From the NCBI GenBank assembly GCA_938030175.1, contig CALHGQ010000581.1, positions 1-32,500 on the forward strand: 32,500 nt of DNA, given 5' to 3'. The notes beneath the pieces were generated by a model. The model ran no database searches and had not been told where the DNA came from. It saw nothing but the letters and a program-made list of their open reading frames with translations. This stretch comes from an uncultured bacterium (GTDB taxonomy: Bacteria; Planctomycetota; UBA1135; GCA-002686595). Shown one piece after another: positions 7,495 to 16,179 of the stretch (the first letter of the stretch is position 1; every line of letters starts with the position of its first letter). Made by a program: the position numbers and the translations under genes.

Positions 7495-10400
7495 ATGGAG
7501 AAGGGGAGCCGCGAACCAGCCGTCATCCGCGTGGGGGGCGCTTCCGACCACAACCTCAAGGCGGTCGACCTGGAGATTTCCCACGGTGCGTGGACGTCGG
7601 TGGTGGGACCGTCTGGCTCGGGCAAATCGACGCTGGTGTTCGAGACGCTGGTGCGCGAAGGCGAACGCCGCTATCTCGGTGCGCTGTCGGCCAAGGCGCG
7701 GCAGTTCTTTGGGAAGCTCGGCCGCAGTCACGTGCGTGAACTGAGCGGCCTCCCGGTGCCCATTGCCGTCGGGCATCGCTCGATCACCTCCAACCCGCGC
7801 TCGACGGTGGGCACGCAGTCCGGCGTGCTCGACCTCCTGCGTCTTCTCTTCGCGCGCTCCGGTGTTCATCCTGAAGAGTCGCAGCTTTCGCGCAGTCACT
7901 TCAGCTTCAATACGGACCTCGGCGCCTGTGAAGCCTGCTCGGGATCTGGGGTGGAAGATCGCGTCGAACCGTCTTTGCTCGTGGCCGACGGCTCCAAGTC
8001 GATCCGCGACGGGGCGCTCGTACCGACGCTGAAGAACGGCTACACGGTCTATAGCCAGGTGACCCTTGACGTCATGGACCAGATCGCCCGCGCCCACGGG
8101 TTCGATGTCGACACGCCCTGGGATGCGCTGAAGGACGAACAGCGGTGCGTTGTGTTCTACGGCACGAAGAAGCTCAAGGTGCCGTTTGGGAAGCACGCGC
8201 TTGAGTCCCGCATGAAGTGGGAGGGCATCACGGCGCGTCCACGGGAAGAGGGTTACTACCGCGGGCTCATTCCCGTCATCGAAGAAACGCTCAAGCGCAG
8301 CCGCAACGACAACATTCTGCGCTTCGTGGAGTCTGTTCCCTGCGCGGCGTGCCGCGGAACCAGGCTCGGCGCGGTGGGGCGGGAAGCCCTGGTAGGGGAG
8401 ACGTCGCTGCCGGCGCTCCTGTCGGTGCCGGCGGGCGAGTTCGTAGCCGCACTGGGCGCCCTGCCGGAGGATCCCGTGCTGACGGCGCTCCGAGAGTCGC
8501 TACAGGCGCGTGCGGAACGCATGGCCCAGCTCGGGCTAGGCCACCTCGCCTTCGACCGGTCCGCGACGACGCTCTCGGCGGGGGAGGCGAAGCGCCTGCG
8601 GCTCGCCGCCCACCTCACCGGCGGTCTTGGCGGGGCGCTCTACGCCCTCGACGAGCCGACCCTCGGTCTGCACCCGAGTCACCGCGCCGGGATGCGCGAC
8701 CTTCTGGACGAGCTCGTTCAGAAGCGCAACACGCTGGTGGTCGTGGAGCACGATCCCGACATGGTGCGCTGTGCGGACCACGTCGTGGCGTTGGGTCCAG
8801 GGGCCGGGCCCCATGGGGGCGAGATCGTCGGCGGCGGCTCGGGTGCGAACTGGAGCCTGGCCCAAGAGCCCACGGCCGCGCCACCGCGCGCCGCCACCGG
8901 CACCATCGAGCTGCGTGGCGCCACGCTGCACAACCTGGATCGGGCCGACATCGACATCGATCTCGGCGTGCTCAACGTGGTCGTCGGCCCCTCCGGCGCA
9001 GGGAAGACCTCGCTCGTTCTCGGGACCCTGCTTCCGGCGCTTCGGGGAGCGCGTGGCGGCGCGTACGCGGGTCTCAAGCTCTCCGAAGGCGTCCGGGTCG
9101 AGGCCGTCGACGCGCGGCCCATGGGGCGATCGTCCCGAAGCACGCCAGCCACCTGGTCCGGCGCCTTCGACGGCATTCGCAAAGCGTTCGCAGCGACGGC
9201 CGGGGCCAAGGCGGCCGGGCTGACGGCCAGCCACTTCTCATTCAACGCGAAGAGCGGCCGGTGCACCGTCTGCGAAGGCGTTGGGACGGTGCGCGTCGGT
9301 CTGCACCTCTTGGAGGACGCGGTTCAGGTATGCGGTGCCTGCGGCGGGGAGCGCTACGGGGATCAGGTGCTCGGCGTGCGCCTTGATGGCCTATCGATCG
9401 CTGACATGCTGGCGCTATCCGTCGAGGACGCAGCGCAGGTGTTCGCGACGAGCGGACCGAACGGGGCTGAGTGGCCTGCGTCGGTGCGTGGACCCATCGA
9501 AGCGATGGTCGACCTCGGCGTGGGCTACCTGCGACTCGGTACGCCGTCCACGCAGCTCTCGAGCGGTGAGGCGCAGCGTATTCGCCTGGCGACGCTTCTG
9601 GCGAAAGAGCGCATGGCGCCGTCGCTCTTTGTGTTCGACGAGCCGGATCGCGGCCTGGATCCCGGTGACATCCAGAGGCTCGTCACTGCGCTTCGGGGGC
9701 TCTGTGAGCGGGGGCACACCGTGGTGGCGATCTCTCACCATCGGCACGTTTGGCGGGCGGCGGACGCGCTGACGGAAGTGAAGGATGGCCGCGCGGCGCG
9801 TGTAACCTGGGCCGACGTGGAAGGCTCACTGGGAATGGCGCCGCGACGGCCGTCGAAGGCGTCGAAGCCGGCCTCGAGCGGAATCCGTATTCGCGGCGCC
9901 CGTACCCACAACCTCAAGGGGATCGACGTCGACATCGCGCACGGTGCGGTCACTGCGATCACGGGCGGTTCCGGGAGCGGCAAGTCCTCGCTCGCCTTCG
10001 GCACCCTTGCCGCGGAAGCGCTGCACCGCTACGCCGAGACGCTGCCCTTTCAAGTGCGCCGCTACATGAGTCAGGTGCCGCGCCCCCACGTGGACTCCAT
10101 CGATGGATTGACGCCCACCGTCGTGCTCAAGCAGTCCTCGCATCCGCCGGGCGGGCGGTCCACCGTGGCGACGCAATCCGAGCTGGGGCCGTTCGTGCGC
10201 CTGCTCTTCGCGCGCGCTGGGACGCTCGACGGTGCGCCTTGCACGCTCACGCAGTCGCACTTCAGTCCCGACCGCGCCGTCGGGGCTTGCCTAGCCTGCG
10301 AGGGCCGGGGCGAGCGGCTGCGCGCGCTCCCCGAGACGCTGGTCACCGACCCGACGCTGTCCTTGGGCGAAGGCGCGTTCGGCGGCACCAAGGCCGGAGC

Positions 10401-12009
10401 CTTCTTCACGGAGACCGGAGGGCAGTACTTGGCCACGCTTCGGGTCGCGACGGGGCACGATCTCTCGGGTCCGTGGTCGAAGCTGCCCGCCGCTGTGCGT
10501 GACGTCGCGATGCACGGGACGGGCGCGGTGGAGCACGATGTGACGTGGTCGTTCAAGCGCGGTGGACGCGAAGGCACTCACCATTTCGTGGGACCCTGGG
10601 AAGGATTCTTGGCGCTCGTTGAGCGCGAAGCGCAGCGGCGCGGCGCCACCAAAACGGGCAAGCCTTGGCTCGCAGCGCTGGTGCCAACACCTTGTTCGGA
10701 CTGCGACGGAATTGGACTCGGGCCCGAACCGCGCCGCGTGCGCTTGGGGAGCCTCACGATCGGTGACGTGTTCGCGCTGAAGATGGCGGAGCTCGTCCCG
10801 CACCTGGAGAAGTGCGCCGGCCGGCACCCCGCATGGGGCGAGCTCGGACCTACGATCATCGAGCGGGTGGACTCCCTCGCAGCCCTCGGCCTTGGGGGGC
10901 TGGCACTGGGGACGAGGTCCCATCGACTCTCCGTCAGCGACCTGCAGCGGATTCGCCTGGCGAGCGTTCTGTTCTCTGGGCTCTCGGGCGCGACCATCGT
11001 GCTCGATGAGCCCGGCGCTGGTCTGGTGGACGCTGACCTCATGGGCTTGACCGAGCGCATGGCGCAGCTGGCGCAGGAAGGCAACACCGTGGTGGTGGTG
11101 ACGCACCGGGAGCCCGTCATCTCTGCGGCCGATCATGTACTGACCCTTGGCCCCGGCGCGGGGAGCGACGGGGGCGAGATCGTTCCCCCTGCGAAGCCGT
11201 CACCGGCCAAGCCGCCGACGCCCATCGAAGGCGCCGCGGAACGCGTCGCGCTGCCCTCCGGTCTTAGCGTTCCAGTCACTGGGTTCGTTGCGCTCGAGGG
11301 ATCACCGGGCGCCGTCGAGTCCCTGTGGCAAGAAGTGCAGGGAGCGCGTGGCTGGAGCCGAACGGTGGATGCTCGCGCGCGCGTTCAGGCCACGATGCCG
11401 CTGACGGCGCTCGACCTCATGGGCGAGCTGCAGAGGCTCTATCATGGAGCGAGCGAGGGCGCGGACTTTCCGCGGGCCGCCTTCTCGTTCATGAGTCCGA
11501 AGGGGCGCTGTCCTGCGTGTGCGGGCAGCGGGGCCAACCGGATCGCGCTGGACTTCATGGCGGACCTGGATGTGCCGTGCGAAACGTGCGACGGGACGAG
11601 GTACCGCCCCGAGGTCCTCGAAGTTACTTGGCAAGGATGGAACGTAGCCGCGTTCTTGGGGACGCCCGTCGTGGACCTCTCACAGCACGCGGAGGCACTG
11701 CCCGCCGGGCTTCAGCGGGCACGCCAGGTCATGTTGGACCTGGGCCTTGGCCATTTAGCCCTGGGGCGACGCGTCTCGACGCTCTCGGGCGGCGAGGCAC
11801 AGCGCCTCGCGCTGGCCGTCGGGCTGTTGAAGCACGCGCCCGGCACGCTGTGTCTCCTTGAGCAACCCGGAACGGGGCTCTCCGACTCGGACCTCCGCAG
11901 CATGGTCGAGACGCTGCGCGTCGCGGCCATGGGCGGCGTCCTATTCCTATCGACCGTGCACCGAACGGTGCTGCGCGAGTGCGCTTCGGAGTCGCTCCTG
12001 CTCCCCTAG
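7495..12009 (+). CDS. Tandem double UvrA-like protein with four ABC domains, no UvrB-binding domain
   Basis: This 1504-residue protein is two UvrA units end to end (about 1-770 and 797-1504), joined by a Pro/Lys/Ser linker near 783-796. A normal UvrA is about 950 residues. Walker A: GPSGSGKST (38-46), GPSGAGKTS (498-506), GGSGSGKSS (824-832); the fourth is degenerate (EGSPGAVES, about 1268-1276). Signatures: LSAGEAKR (360), LSSGEAQR (688), degenerate LSVSDLQR (1145), LSGGEAQR (1430). Walker B: LDEP, FDEP, LDEP; the fourth is LEQP (about 1455). Each half-unit keeps paired CxxC zinc modules: C145/148 with C283/286, C590/593 with C613/616, C932/935 with C1067/1070, and C1339/1342 with C1362/1365. 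In both units only 12-16 residues separate LLFAR from the HFS segment, where E. coli UvrA has the roughly 120-residue UvrB-interacting region. It probably binds DNA or a damage-like structure in an ATP-dependent way without classical UvrB loading. A self-protection or translocation role is possible. No uvrB or uvrC is nearby. Confidence 0.92.
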   Translation: MEKGSREPAVIRVGGASDHNLKAVDLEISHGAWTSVVGPSGSGKSTLVFETLVREGERRYLGALSAKARQFFGKLGRSHVRELSGLPVPIAVGHRSITSNPRSTVGTQSGVLDLLRLLFARSGVHPEESQLSRSHFSFNTDLGACEACSGSGVEDRVEPSLLVADGSKSIRDGALVPTLKNGYTVYSQVTLDVMDQIARAHGFDVDTPWDALKDEQRCVVFYGTKKLKVPFGKHALESRMKWEGITARPREEGYYRGLIPVIEETLKRSRNDNILRFVESVPCAACRGTRLGAVGREALVGETSLPALLSVPAGEFVAALGALPEDPVLTALRESLQARAERMAQLGLGHLAFDRSATTLSAGEAKRLRLAAHLTGGLGGALYALDEPTLGLHPSHRAGMRDLLDELVQKRNTLVVVEHDPDMVRCADHVVALGPGAGPHGGEIVGGGSGANWSLAQEPTAAPPRAATGTIELRGATLHNLDRADIDIDLGVLNVVVGPSGAGKTSLVLGTLLPALRGARGGAYAGLKLSEGVRVEAVDARPMGRSSRSTPATWSGAFDGIRKAFAATAGAKAAGLTASHFSFNAKSGRCTVCEGVGTVRVGLHLLEDAVQVCGACGGERYGDQVLGVRLDGLSIADMLALSVEDAAQVFATSGPNGAEWPASVRGPIEAMVDLGVGYLRLGTPSTQLSSGEAQRIRLATLLAKERMAPSLFVFDEPDRGLDPGDIQRLVTALRGLCERGHTVVAISHHRHVWRAADALTEVKDGRAARVTWADVEGSLGMAPRRPSKASKPASSGIRIRGARTHNLKGIDVDIAHGAVTAITGGSGSGKSSLAFGTLAAEALHRYAETLPFQVRRYMSQVPRPHVDSIDGLTPTVVLKQSSHPPGGRSTVATQSELGPFVRLLFARAGTLDGAPCTLTQSHFSPDRAVGACLACEGRGERLRALPETLVTDPTLSLGEGAFGGTKAGAFFTETGGQYLATLRVATGHDLSGPWSKLPAAVRDVAMHGTGAVEHDVTWSFKRGGREGTHHFVGPWEGFLALVEREAQRRGATKTGKPWLAALVPTPCSDCDGIGLGPEPRRVRLGSLTIGDVFALKMAELVPHLEKCAGRHPAWGELGPTIIERVDSLAALGLGGLALGTRSHRLSVSDLQRIRLASVLFSGLSGATIVLDEPGAGLVDADLMGLTERMAQLAQEGNTVVVVTHREPVISAADHVLTLGPGAGSDGGEIVPPAKPSPAKPPTPIEGAAERVALPSGLSVPVTGFVALEGSPGAVESLWQEVQGARGWSRTVDARARVQATMPLTALDLMGELQRLYHGASEGADFPRAAFSFMSPKGRCPACAGSGANRIALDFMADLDVPCETCDGTRYRPEVLEVTWQGWNVAAFLGTPVVDLSQHAEALPAGLQRARQVMLDLGLGHLALGRRVSTLSGGEAQRLALAVGLLKHAPGTLCLLEQPGTGLSDSDLRSMVETLRVAAMGGVLFLSTVHRTVLRECASESLLLP

Positions 12010-13226
12010 AGGAACGGGATCTCAAGCGCGGTCGAGAAGTTCGACACGGCGCTGCCGCCGACCGAGTCCCTGTACCAGAACTGCCAGAGCTGGGTGGTTC
12101 CAGCAGTGAGGCTCGTGAAGCCACCTCCGCCTACCGGCGTCTGCGTCAGGTCCGGCTGGTAGAACACGGCGGTGCCGGGTCCGGTGAACAGCGGGTTGAA
12201 GTTGTAGCGCCCGGGGACATCGAGGCAAAGGTTGCCGAGTGAGCCGCCCGGGTTCAGGGCGAGCTTGAAGATGGGCGAAGAGATGAAGTAGCCCACTGAG
12301 TTCGTCGGCAGGTCGACCACATAGAGGAAGACCGAGTCGTCGAGGGCGATATCGCTACCGCGCGCGCAGAGCGTGGCGGGGCGGTTCGTGGAGTTCAGAA
12401 CCGCGGTGCACGCTTGGTTGCCGATCGTCGGAAGTAGATCGTTGCCAAAGCAAGCCGTGAGGCTGTAGTCGCCGAAGCCCGTTCCGTTCTTCATGAAGAC
12501 GCGAACAACGACGGCCTCAGGCATGGAGGGGAACGTTGTGTTCATGTAGCGCAACGACTCGTTGTCATCCATGGACAACGAGCTCGCCAGGAGCGTGTTG
12601 CAGCCGAGGTCATAGAGCTCGATGTCGATGTCCCCTTGATCGTGGCTGAACAGCACGTCGATCTGAATCTCGACGCCGGCGTTCTGCAGGCGACCGACGT
12701 AGTAGTCCTCGTCACAACCGGTGACCACGAGGCCCGGCATGGTGAACGAGCTGAGTGAAACCAAGGCGCCTGTGCTGCAGGTGTCATTGTCCTCGTTCAT
12801 GTCGTCGAGGATCTCTGCCGCGACCACTTCGAGGGTGTATGCCTCGTCCGTCAATCCGGCGCCGCTCACTTGCACGACGACATCGCGGGCAAGTCCTCCG
12901 CAGTCGAAGAAGTTGAGCGGGGCCGCGGTCGCCGAAGCGATGGACACGCCGCACGTGGTCTCAAAGAGCTCCACGTCGAGGCTGTTGCCGAGCCCATCCA
13001 ACGCGTTGATGGTGATGTCGGCGTTGGCCGGAATGGCGAACGTAAAGAAATCGTCGTCGGGGCCCGAGGTGAGACCGGTGGTCGTTCCGAGGGGAATCAG
13101 CGGGGGCGCAATGCAATCGTCGTTGGGCTCAAACGCATCTTGCGCGAGGGTGGGCGCGGTCAGCGAAAGCGCCGCCAGGACGAAGGTAGCGCCGAATCCG
13201 GCGGACTGGAATGAGGAGAAGCGCAT
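12006..13226 (-). CDS. Secreted PPC-domain protein with FQxWYRD C-terminal module
   Basis: This is a 406-residue exoprotein. A signal peptide is clear (hydrophobic FGATFVLAALSLTAP, then TLAQ-DAFEP). Two PPC-like beta-sandwiches follow: EPNDDC at about 32 to LEVVA at about 138, and NEDNDTC at about 145 to SLTACFGN at about 265. Both carry the DDFFTF/DEDYYV acidic-aromatic pattern of PPC domains. The last 134 residues (bases 12009-12410) are the C-terminal module shared with four other exoproteins of this window: a starting Cys followed by an LNSTNRPA stretch, an internal LCLD cysteine, LWQFWYRD, SNFS and a terminal IPFL. There is no catalytic domain, so it is probably a binding or structural surface protein. 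Its stop codon overlaps that of the UvrA-like gene on the opposite strand. Confidence 0.85.
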   Translation of the reverse strand: MRFSSFQSAGFGATFVLAALSLTAPTLAQDAFEPNDDCIAPPLIPLGTTTGLTSGPDDDFFTFAIPANADITINALDGLGNSLDVELFETTCGVSIASATAAPLNFFDCGGLARDVVVQVSGAGLTDEAYTLEVVAAEILDDMNEDNDTCSTGALVSLSSFTMPGLVVTGCDEDYYVGRLQNAGVEIQIDVLFSHDQGDIDIELYDLGCNTLLASSLSMDDNESLRYMNTTFPSMPEAVVVRVFMKNGTGFGDYSLTACFGNDLLPTIGNQACTAVLNSTNRPATLCARGSDIALDDSVFLYVVDLPTNSVGYFISSPIFKLALNPGGSLGNLCLDVPGRYNFNPLFTGPGTAVFYQPDLTQTPVGGGGFTSLTAGTTQLWQFWYRDSVGGSAVSNFSTALEIPFL

Positions 13227-13730
13227 GAGGGGAAGCGGCGTGTTCGCCGGATCAGAGGGACTACGGGGAGCGGCCCGGGGAAGGAATGCTCTCGCGAATT
13301 GAGCCTACCCGCCTTGGGAGACGGAGGCGTTCGATAGGCGTGTCCAAGTAAGTAGGTGTGGCGGCCCCCAAAGTTCCGCCGGGACCTCGCGAAGTTCCCC
13401 CATGTGGCCGAGGGACTCGAAATGGGCCGCATTCATGTCTCAAGTGTCACCCAATGGACACTGATCACGCGCTGCCTCCGCCGATGTCGCTATGGGCATC
13501 CGCGCTATTGAGACATGACGATATCTGGACTTATTCACGGCAGCGTCCTTATCCAGAGCCGGCTGGAGCGTCGACTGCACCCACGCCATCTCCGGCGCCG
13601 CAAGGAGCCAACGGGTATGGCTCGATCAAAGAAATAGCGATTCGTCGTCTCGATTCTCGCCCCTGTGACGCGAGCCGTTGAAGACCGGAGACCTCGGCCC
13701 GCTCGCGCCGGCCGCGATCGCAACCGGTCG
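13227..13730. other. Intergenic region with promoters for two divergent exoprotein genes
   Basis: About 500 bp lie between the divergent starts of the PPC protein (13226) and the DUF5060 protein (13731). I find no credible gene here; the short frames are Arg/Pro-rich and overlap on both strands. It is less GC-rich than its surroundings around 13440-13530 and holds an 11-bp inverted repeat, listed separately. It may contain upstream control sequences, but no promoter could be assigned. Confidence 0.4.
13433..13518. repeat. 11-bp inverted repeat in divergent intergenic region
   Basis: TCATGTCTCAA at 13433-13443 is the exact reverse complement of TTGAGACATGA at 13508-13518, with 64 bp between. 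It could be a pair of operator half-sites or a long-loop stem. A chance match of this length within 100 bp is possible somewhere in 32 kb. Confidence 0.4.
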
Positions 13731-16175
13731 ATGCTTTGCATTTCTAAACCTCAGCGGAAGCTCTGGCAGGTTCGGACCTGCGCCATAAGGCGGTGTCGCC
13801 GAAGTGTCCGGGCCCCGTTGCTAACTCTTCTATCAAACATGATGTTCTCTTTCGGGGCACTGCTCGCCATAGCGATCGCACCGCCCCCCACCATGACGAC
13901 GTTCGCCGTGCCGGCCGCAGCGCAGCTGACACCCGAGCCAACGAAGTCAGCCTACCGACCCATCGAAGTGACCATGGACGTTCCCGCGTCCGTGCTCCCG
14001 GTCCCCCTCTCGGAGTTCGGCACCGCGGACGCCTCCGGGCTAGCCACTGGCACCATCAATCCATGGCTGTACCTGCGCGTCACAGCGGTGGTCACACCAC
14101 CGGCTCCCCACCAGCCGTTTCAGCTGGCCGGCTTCTTCAAGGGAGACGGAACCAAGGGCGATCCCTGCGACGGGTTCATCGATGATGGACGTTCGTTCGG
14201 GGCGCGCCTGAGCCCTGAGAATTGGCAGGGCACTTGGACGGTGCAGATGCACCTTGAGTCGGGGATGGGGTCGGATGGTCGACCCATCAACGTTTCGAAC
14301 GATGCCTTCCCTTCGCCCACGGCGACGCTGATTCATTCGCTTCCCGCGGGCTACGTCTTCAGCGTCGTCGGGCCTAACCCAATGGCCAGCGGTTTCCGAT
14401 CGAAGGGATTCCTGCGCGTGGACCAGTCCAACCCCTACCCGTACTACAGCTTCTCGAACCCGACGCTGCCGGACCGCGAGAAGTACTTCCTGAAGACCGG
14501 GATCGACAGCCCCGAGAACTTTCTCGCTTACGAGGGCTTCTGGGAAACCGACAAGGTGGCAGGGCTCGGGATTCGCCACAACTACCTCAAGACGTTCGAG
14601 GGAACGGGTCACCTGGACGATGCACCGAACGGCGCTCCCACCTGGCCGACTCGCTCGTGGTCGAGACTGTCTGGGCCTCGAACGCTCTGGACGTTCTCTA
14701 ACAGTGCGTCCTGTGGTGCCAACGAGCCTGAAGCTGGCAGGGCCATCGCCGGAGCGATCCAGTATCTCTCTAACCAGGGCATGAACTCCCTGTACATGCT
14801 TCCCATGAACCTCGGTGGGGATGGTCGCGACGTTCATCCGTTTGCGGTGATTCCGGAGAATGAGCCGAGCCGCAACACTCCATCCGACCGTCAGCTGTTG
14901 ATGAACTACAGCGTCAAGCGTATGCAGGAGTGGAACACGGTCTTCCAGTTCGCCAACCGGAAGGGGCTGATGCTCCAGTTTGTTCTGCATGAGCAGGAGC
15001 GCCCGAACGTCGAGTGGCTGGGATACAGCCCTGAGCTCGGTGCCAATCCGAGCGAGGCCGAGCTGCGCAGCATGACCTGGGCGCGGCGTCTGTACCTCAA
15101 GCAAATGGTGGCTCACTTCGGTCACAACCTCGGCGTCAAGTGGAACCTCTGCGAAGAGAACACTTGGGGCGAGAGCGGATCGGATCGAGAGTTCTTCCCC
15201 GGCGAGCTTCGGGCCATGGCCGAGTGGATCGAGCGTTGGGACGCCTATGCGGATCACCCCATCACGGTCCACACGGACCCCGTGAGGTCGAACAGCAACA
15301 ATGGCCTTGACCTCTACACCCAGATTCTCAGCGGGGCAGGTGGCGACTGGCTCGATGCCACGTCGTTCCAAATCCACGCCGGCGAGGTGGGCGGCGGTGC
15401 CGCTATCGACTACGACTACCCTGCGAACCAGCGCTCGTTTGGGTCGAACATCTACGGCGACACCGTGCAGAACATGTCGACGATCTTCGCGAACGCTGGC
15501 CGGAAGGGCGTGATCGACGTCGATGAGCAGGGGAGCCCGCAGTTCGGGTCCTCTGGTCGCCACGAAGATCCCGCGGAGGTCAACCAGTGGCTCTCGTGGG
15601 GCGCGTCGCCCAACGGCCGTCGCAGGCTAGTGCTCTATCAAGCCCTGTTCTCTGGCGGAGGCATCGAGTTCTACTTCGGTGGCTCCGAGAGCACGCAGTT
15701 CCCTGAGTACGGCGGTGGTGACCATGTCGCCAACGAATTCCGTTCGAGGGGGAAGCTGTGGGAGTCCTGCTTTGTTGCCCGAAGAGTCCTCACGGTTGTG
15801 CCTGAGTTCTGGACCATGGTCCCGAACCACGACCGCGTCAGCGGTGAGTACGGTTCGTTTATGGGACAGGCTCTCGTATTCGAGAACGCCGACCTGTCGG
15901 CCGGGCGTGGCCTCAACTACCACGCTGTGTACTATCCGCAGATTCGAGAGAAGGACCTGCTGAGCAGTCCGGTCGTTCTTGGGACGATCGACATGGCCCA
16001 CACCGCCGGATCGGGGATCTCTTATTCCGTGACATGCTACGATCCAGTGACGGGGGTGCCGATCGGCACTTCGACGACGATCGAGCCCAATGGAGTGAGC
16101 ATCGACCCCACTCAGCTAAGCGGTTACGTTGTACCGACCTCTAACGACCTCTTGATCGTCATTACGCAGGTCTAG
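13731..16175 (+). CDS. Secreted DUF5060-domain putative glycoside hydrolase
   Basis: The protein is about 814 residues from the ATG at 13731. The frame also has a GTG at 13665 and a double ATG at 13839. I prefer 13731 because it gives a signal peptide with an Arg-rich n-region (RRCRRSVR) before the hydrophobic core and AAA-Q cleavage site; the 13839 start would lack positive charges. After the signal peptide comes a DUF5060-type beta domain: FKGDGTKGDPCDGFIDDGRS, WQGTWTVQMHLESG, FSVVGPNP, then KGFLRVDQSNPYPYYSF and REKYFLKTGIDSPENFLAYEGF. A putative TIM-barrel follows, with MLQFVLHEQERP, FGHNLGVKWNLCEENTWGE and WLDATSFQIHAG segments. The acidic pair in LCEENTW is a candidate catalytic position. 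DUF5060 proteins are predicted exported polysaccharide-degrading enzymes; the substrate is unknown. It has no FQxWYRD module. The propeller gene starts 4 bp after its stop, so they form an operon. Confidence 0.85.
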   Translation: MLCISKPQRKLWQVRTCAIRRCRRSVRAPLLTLLSNMMFSFGALLAIAIAPPPTMTTFAVPAAAQLTPEPTKSAYRPIEVTMDVPASVLPVPLSEFGTADASGLATGTINPWLYLRVTAVVTPPAPHQPFQLAGFFKGDGTKGDPCDGFIDDGRSFGARLSPENWQGTWTVQMHLESGMGSDGRPINVSNDAFPSPTATLIHSLPAGYVFSVVGPNPMASGFRSKGFLRVDQSNPYPYYSFSNPTLPDREKYFLKTGIDSPENFLAYEGFWETDKVAGLGIRHNYLKTFEGTGHLDDAPNGAPTWPTRSWSRLSGPRTLWTFSNSASCGANEPEAGRAIAGAIQYLSNQGMNSLYMLPMNLGGDGRDVHPFAVIPENEPSRNTPSDRQLLMNYSVKRMQEWNTVFQFANRKGLMLQFVLHEQERPNVEWLGYSPELGANPSEAELRSMTWARRLYLKQMVAHFGHNLGVKWNLCEENTWGESGSDREFFPGELRAMAEWIERWDAYADHPITVHTDPVRSNSNNGLDLYTQILSGAGGDWLDATSFQIHAGEVGGGAAIDYDYPANQRSFGSNIYGDTVQNMSTIFANAGRKGVIDVDEQGSPQFGSSGRHEDPAEVNQWLSWGASPNGRRRLVLYQALFSGGGIEFYFGGSESTQFPEYGGGDHVANEFRSRGKLWESCFVARRVLTVVPEFWTMVPNHDRVSGEYGSFMGQALVFENADLSAGRGLNYHAVYYPQIREKDLLSSPVVLGTIDMAHTAGSGISYSVTCYDPVTGVPIGTSTTIEPNGVSIDPTQLSGYVVPTSNDLLIVITQV

Positions 16176-16179
16176 AACC

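Noticed and set aside
8217-9386. 389-codon plus-strand frame inside the UvrA-like gene
   Set aside because: Shifted-frame shadow that is extremely Arg/Gly/Ala-rich; the UvrA frame carries all the motifs across the same bases.
14040-15563. 507-codon minus-strand frame
   Set aside because: Antisense to the DUF5060 hydrolase gene, whose own frame has clear conserved motifs and a signal peptide.
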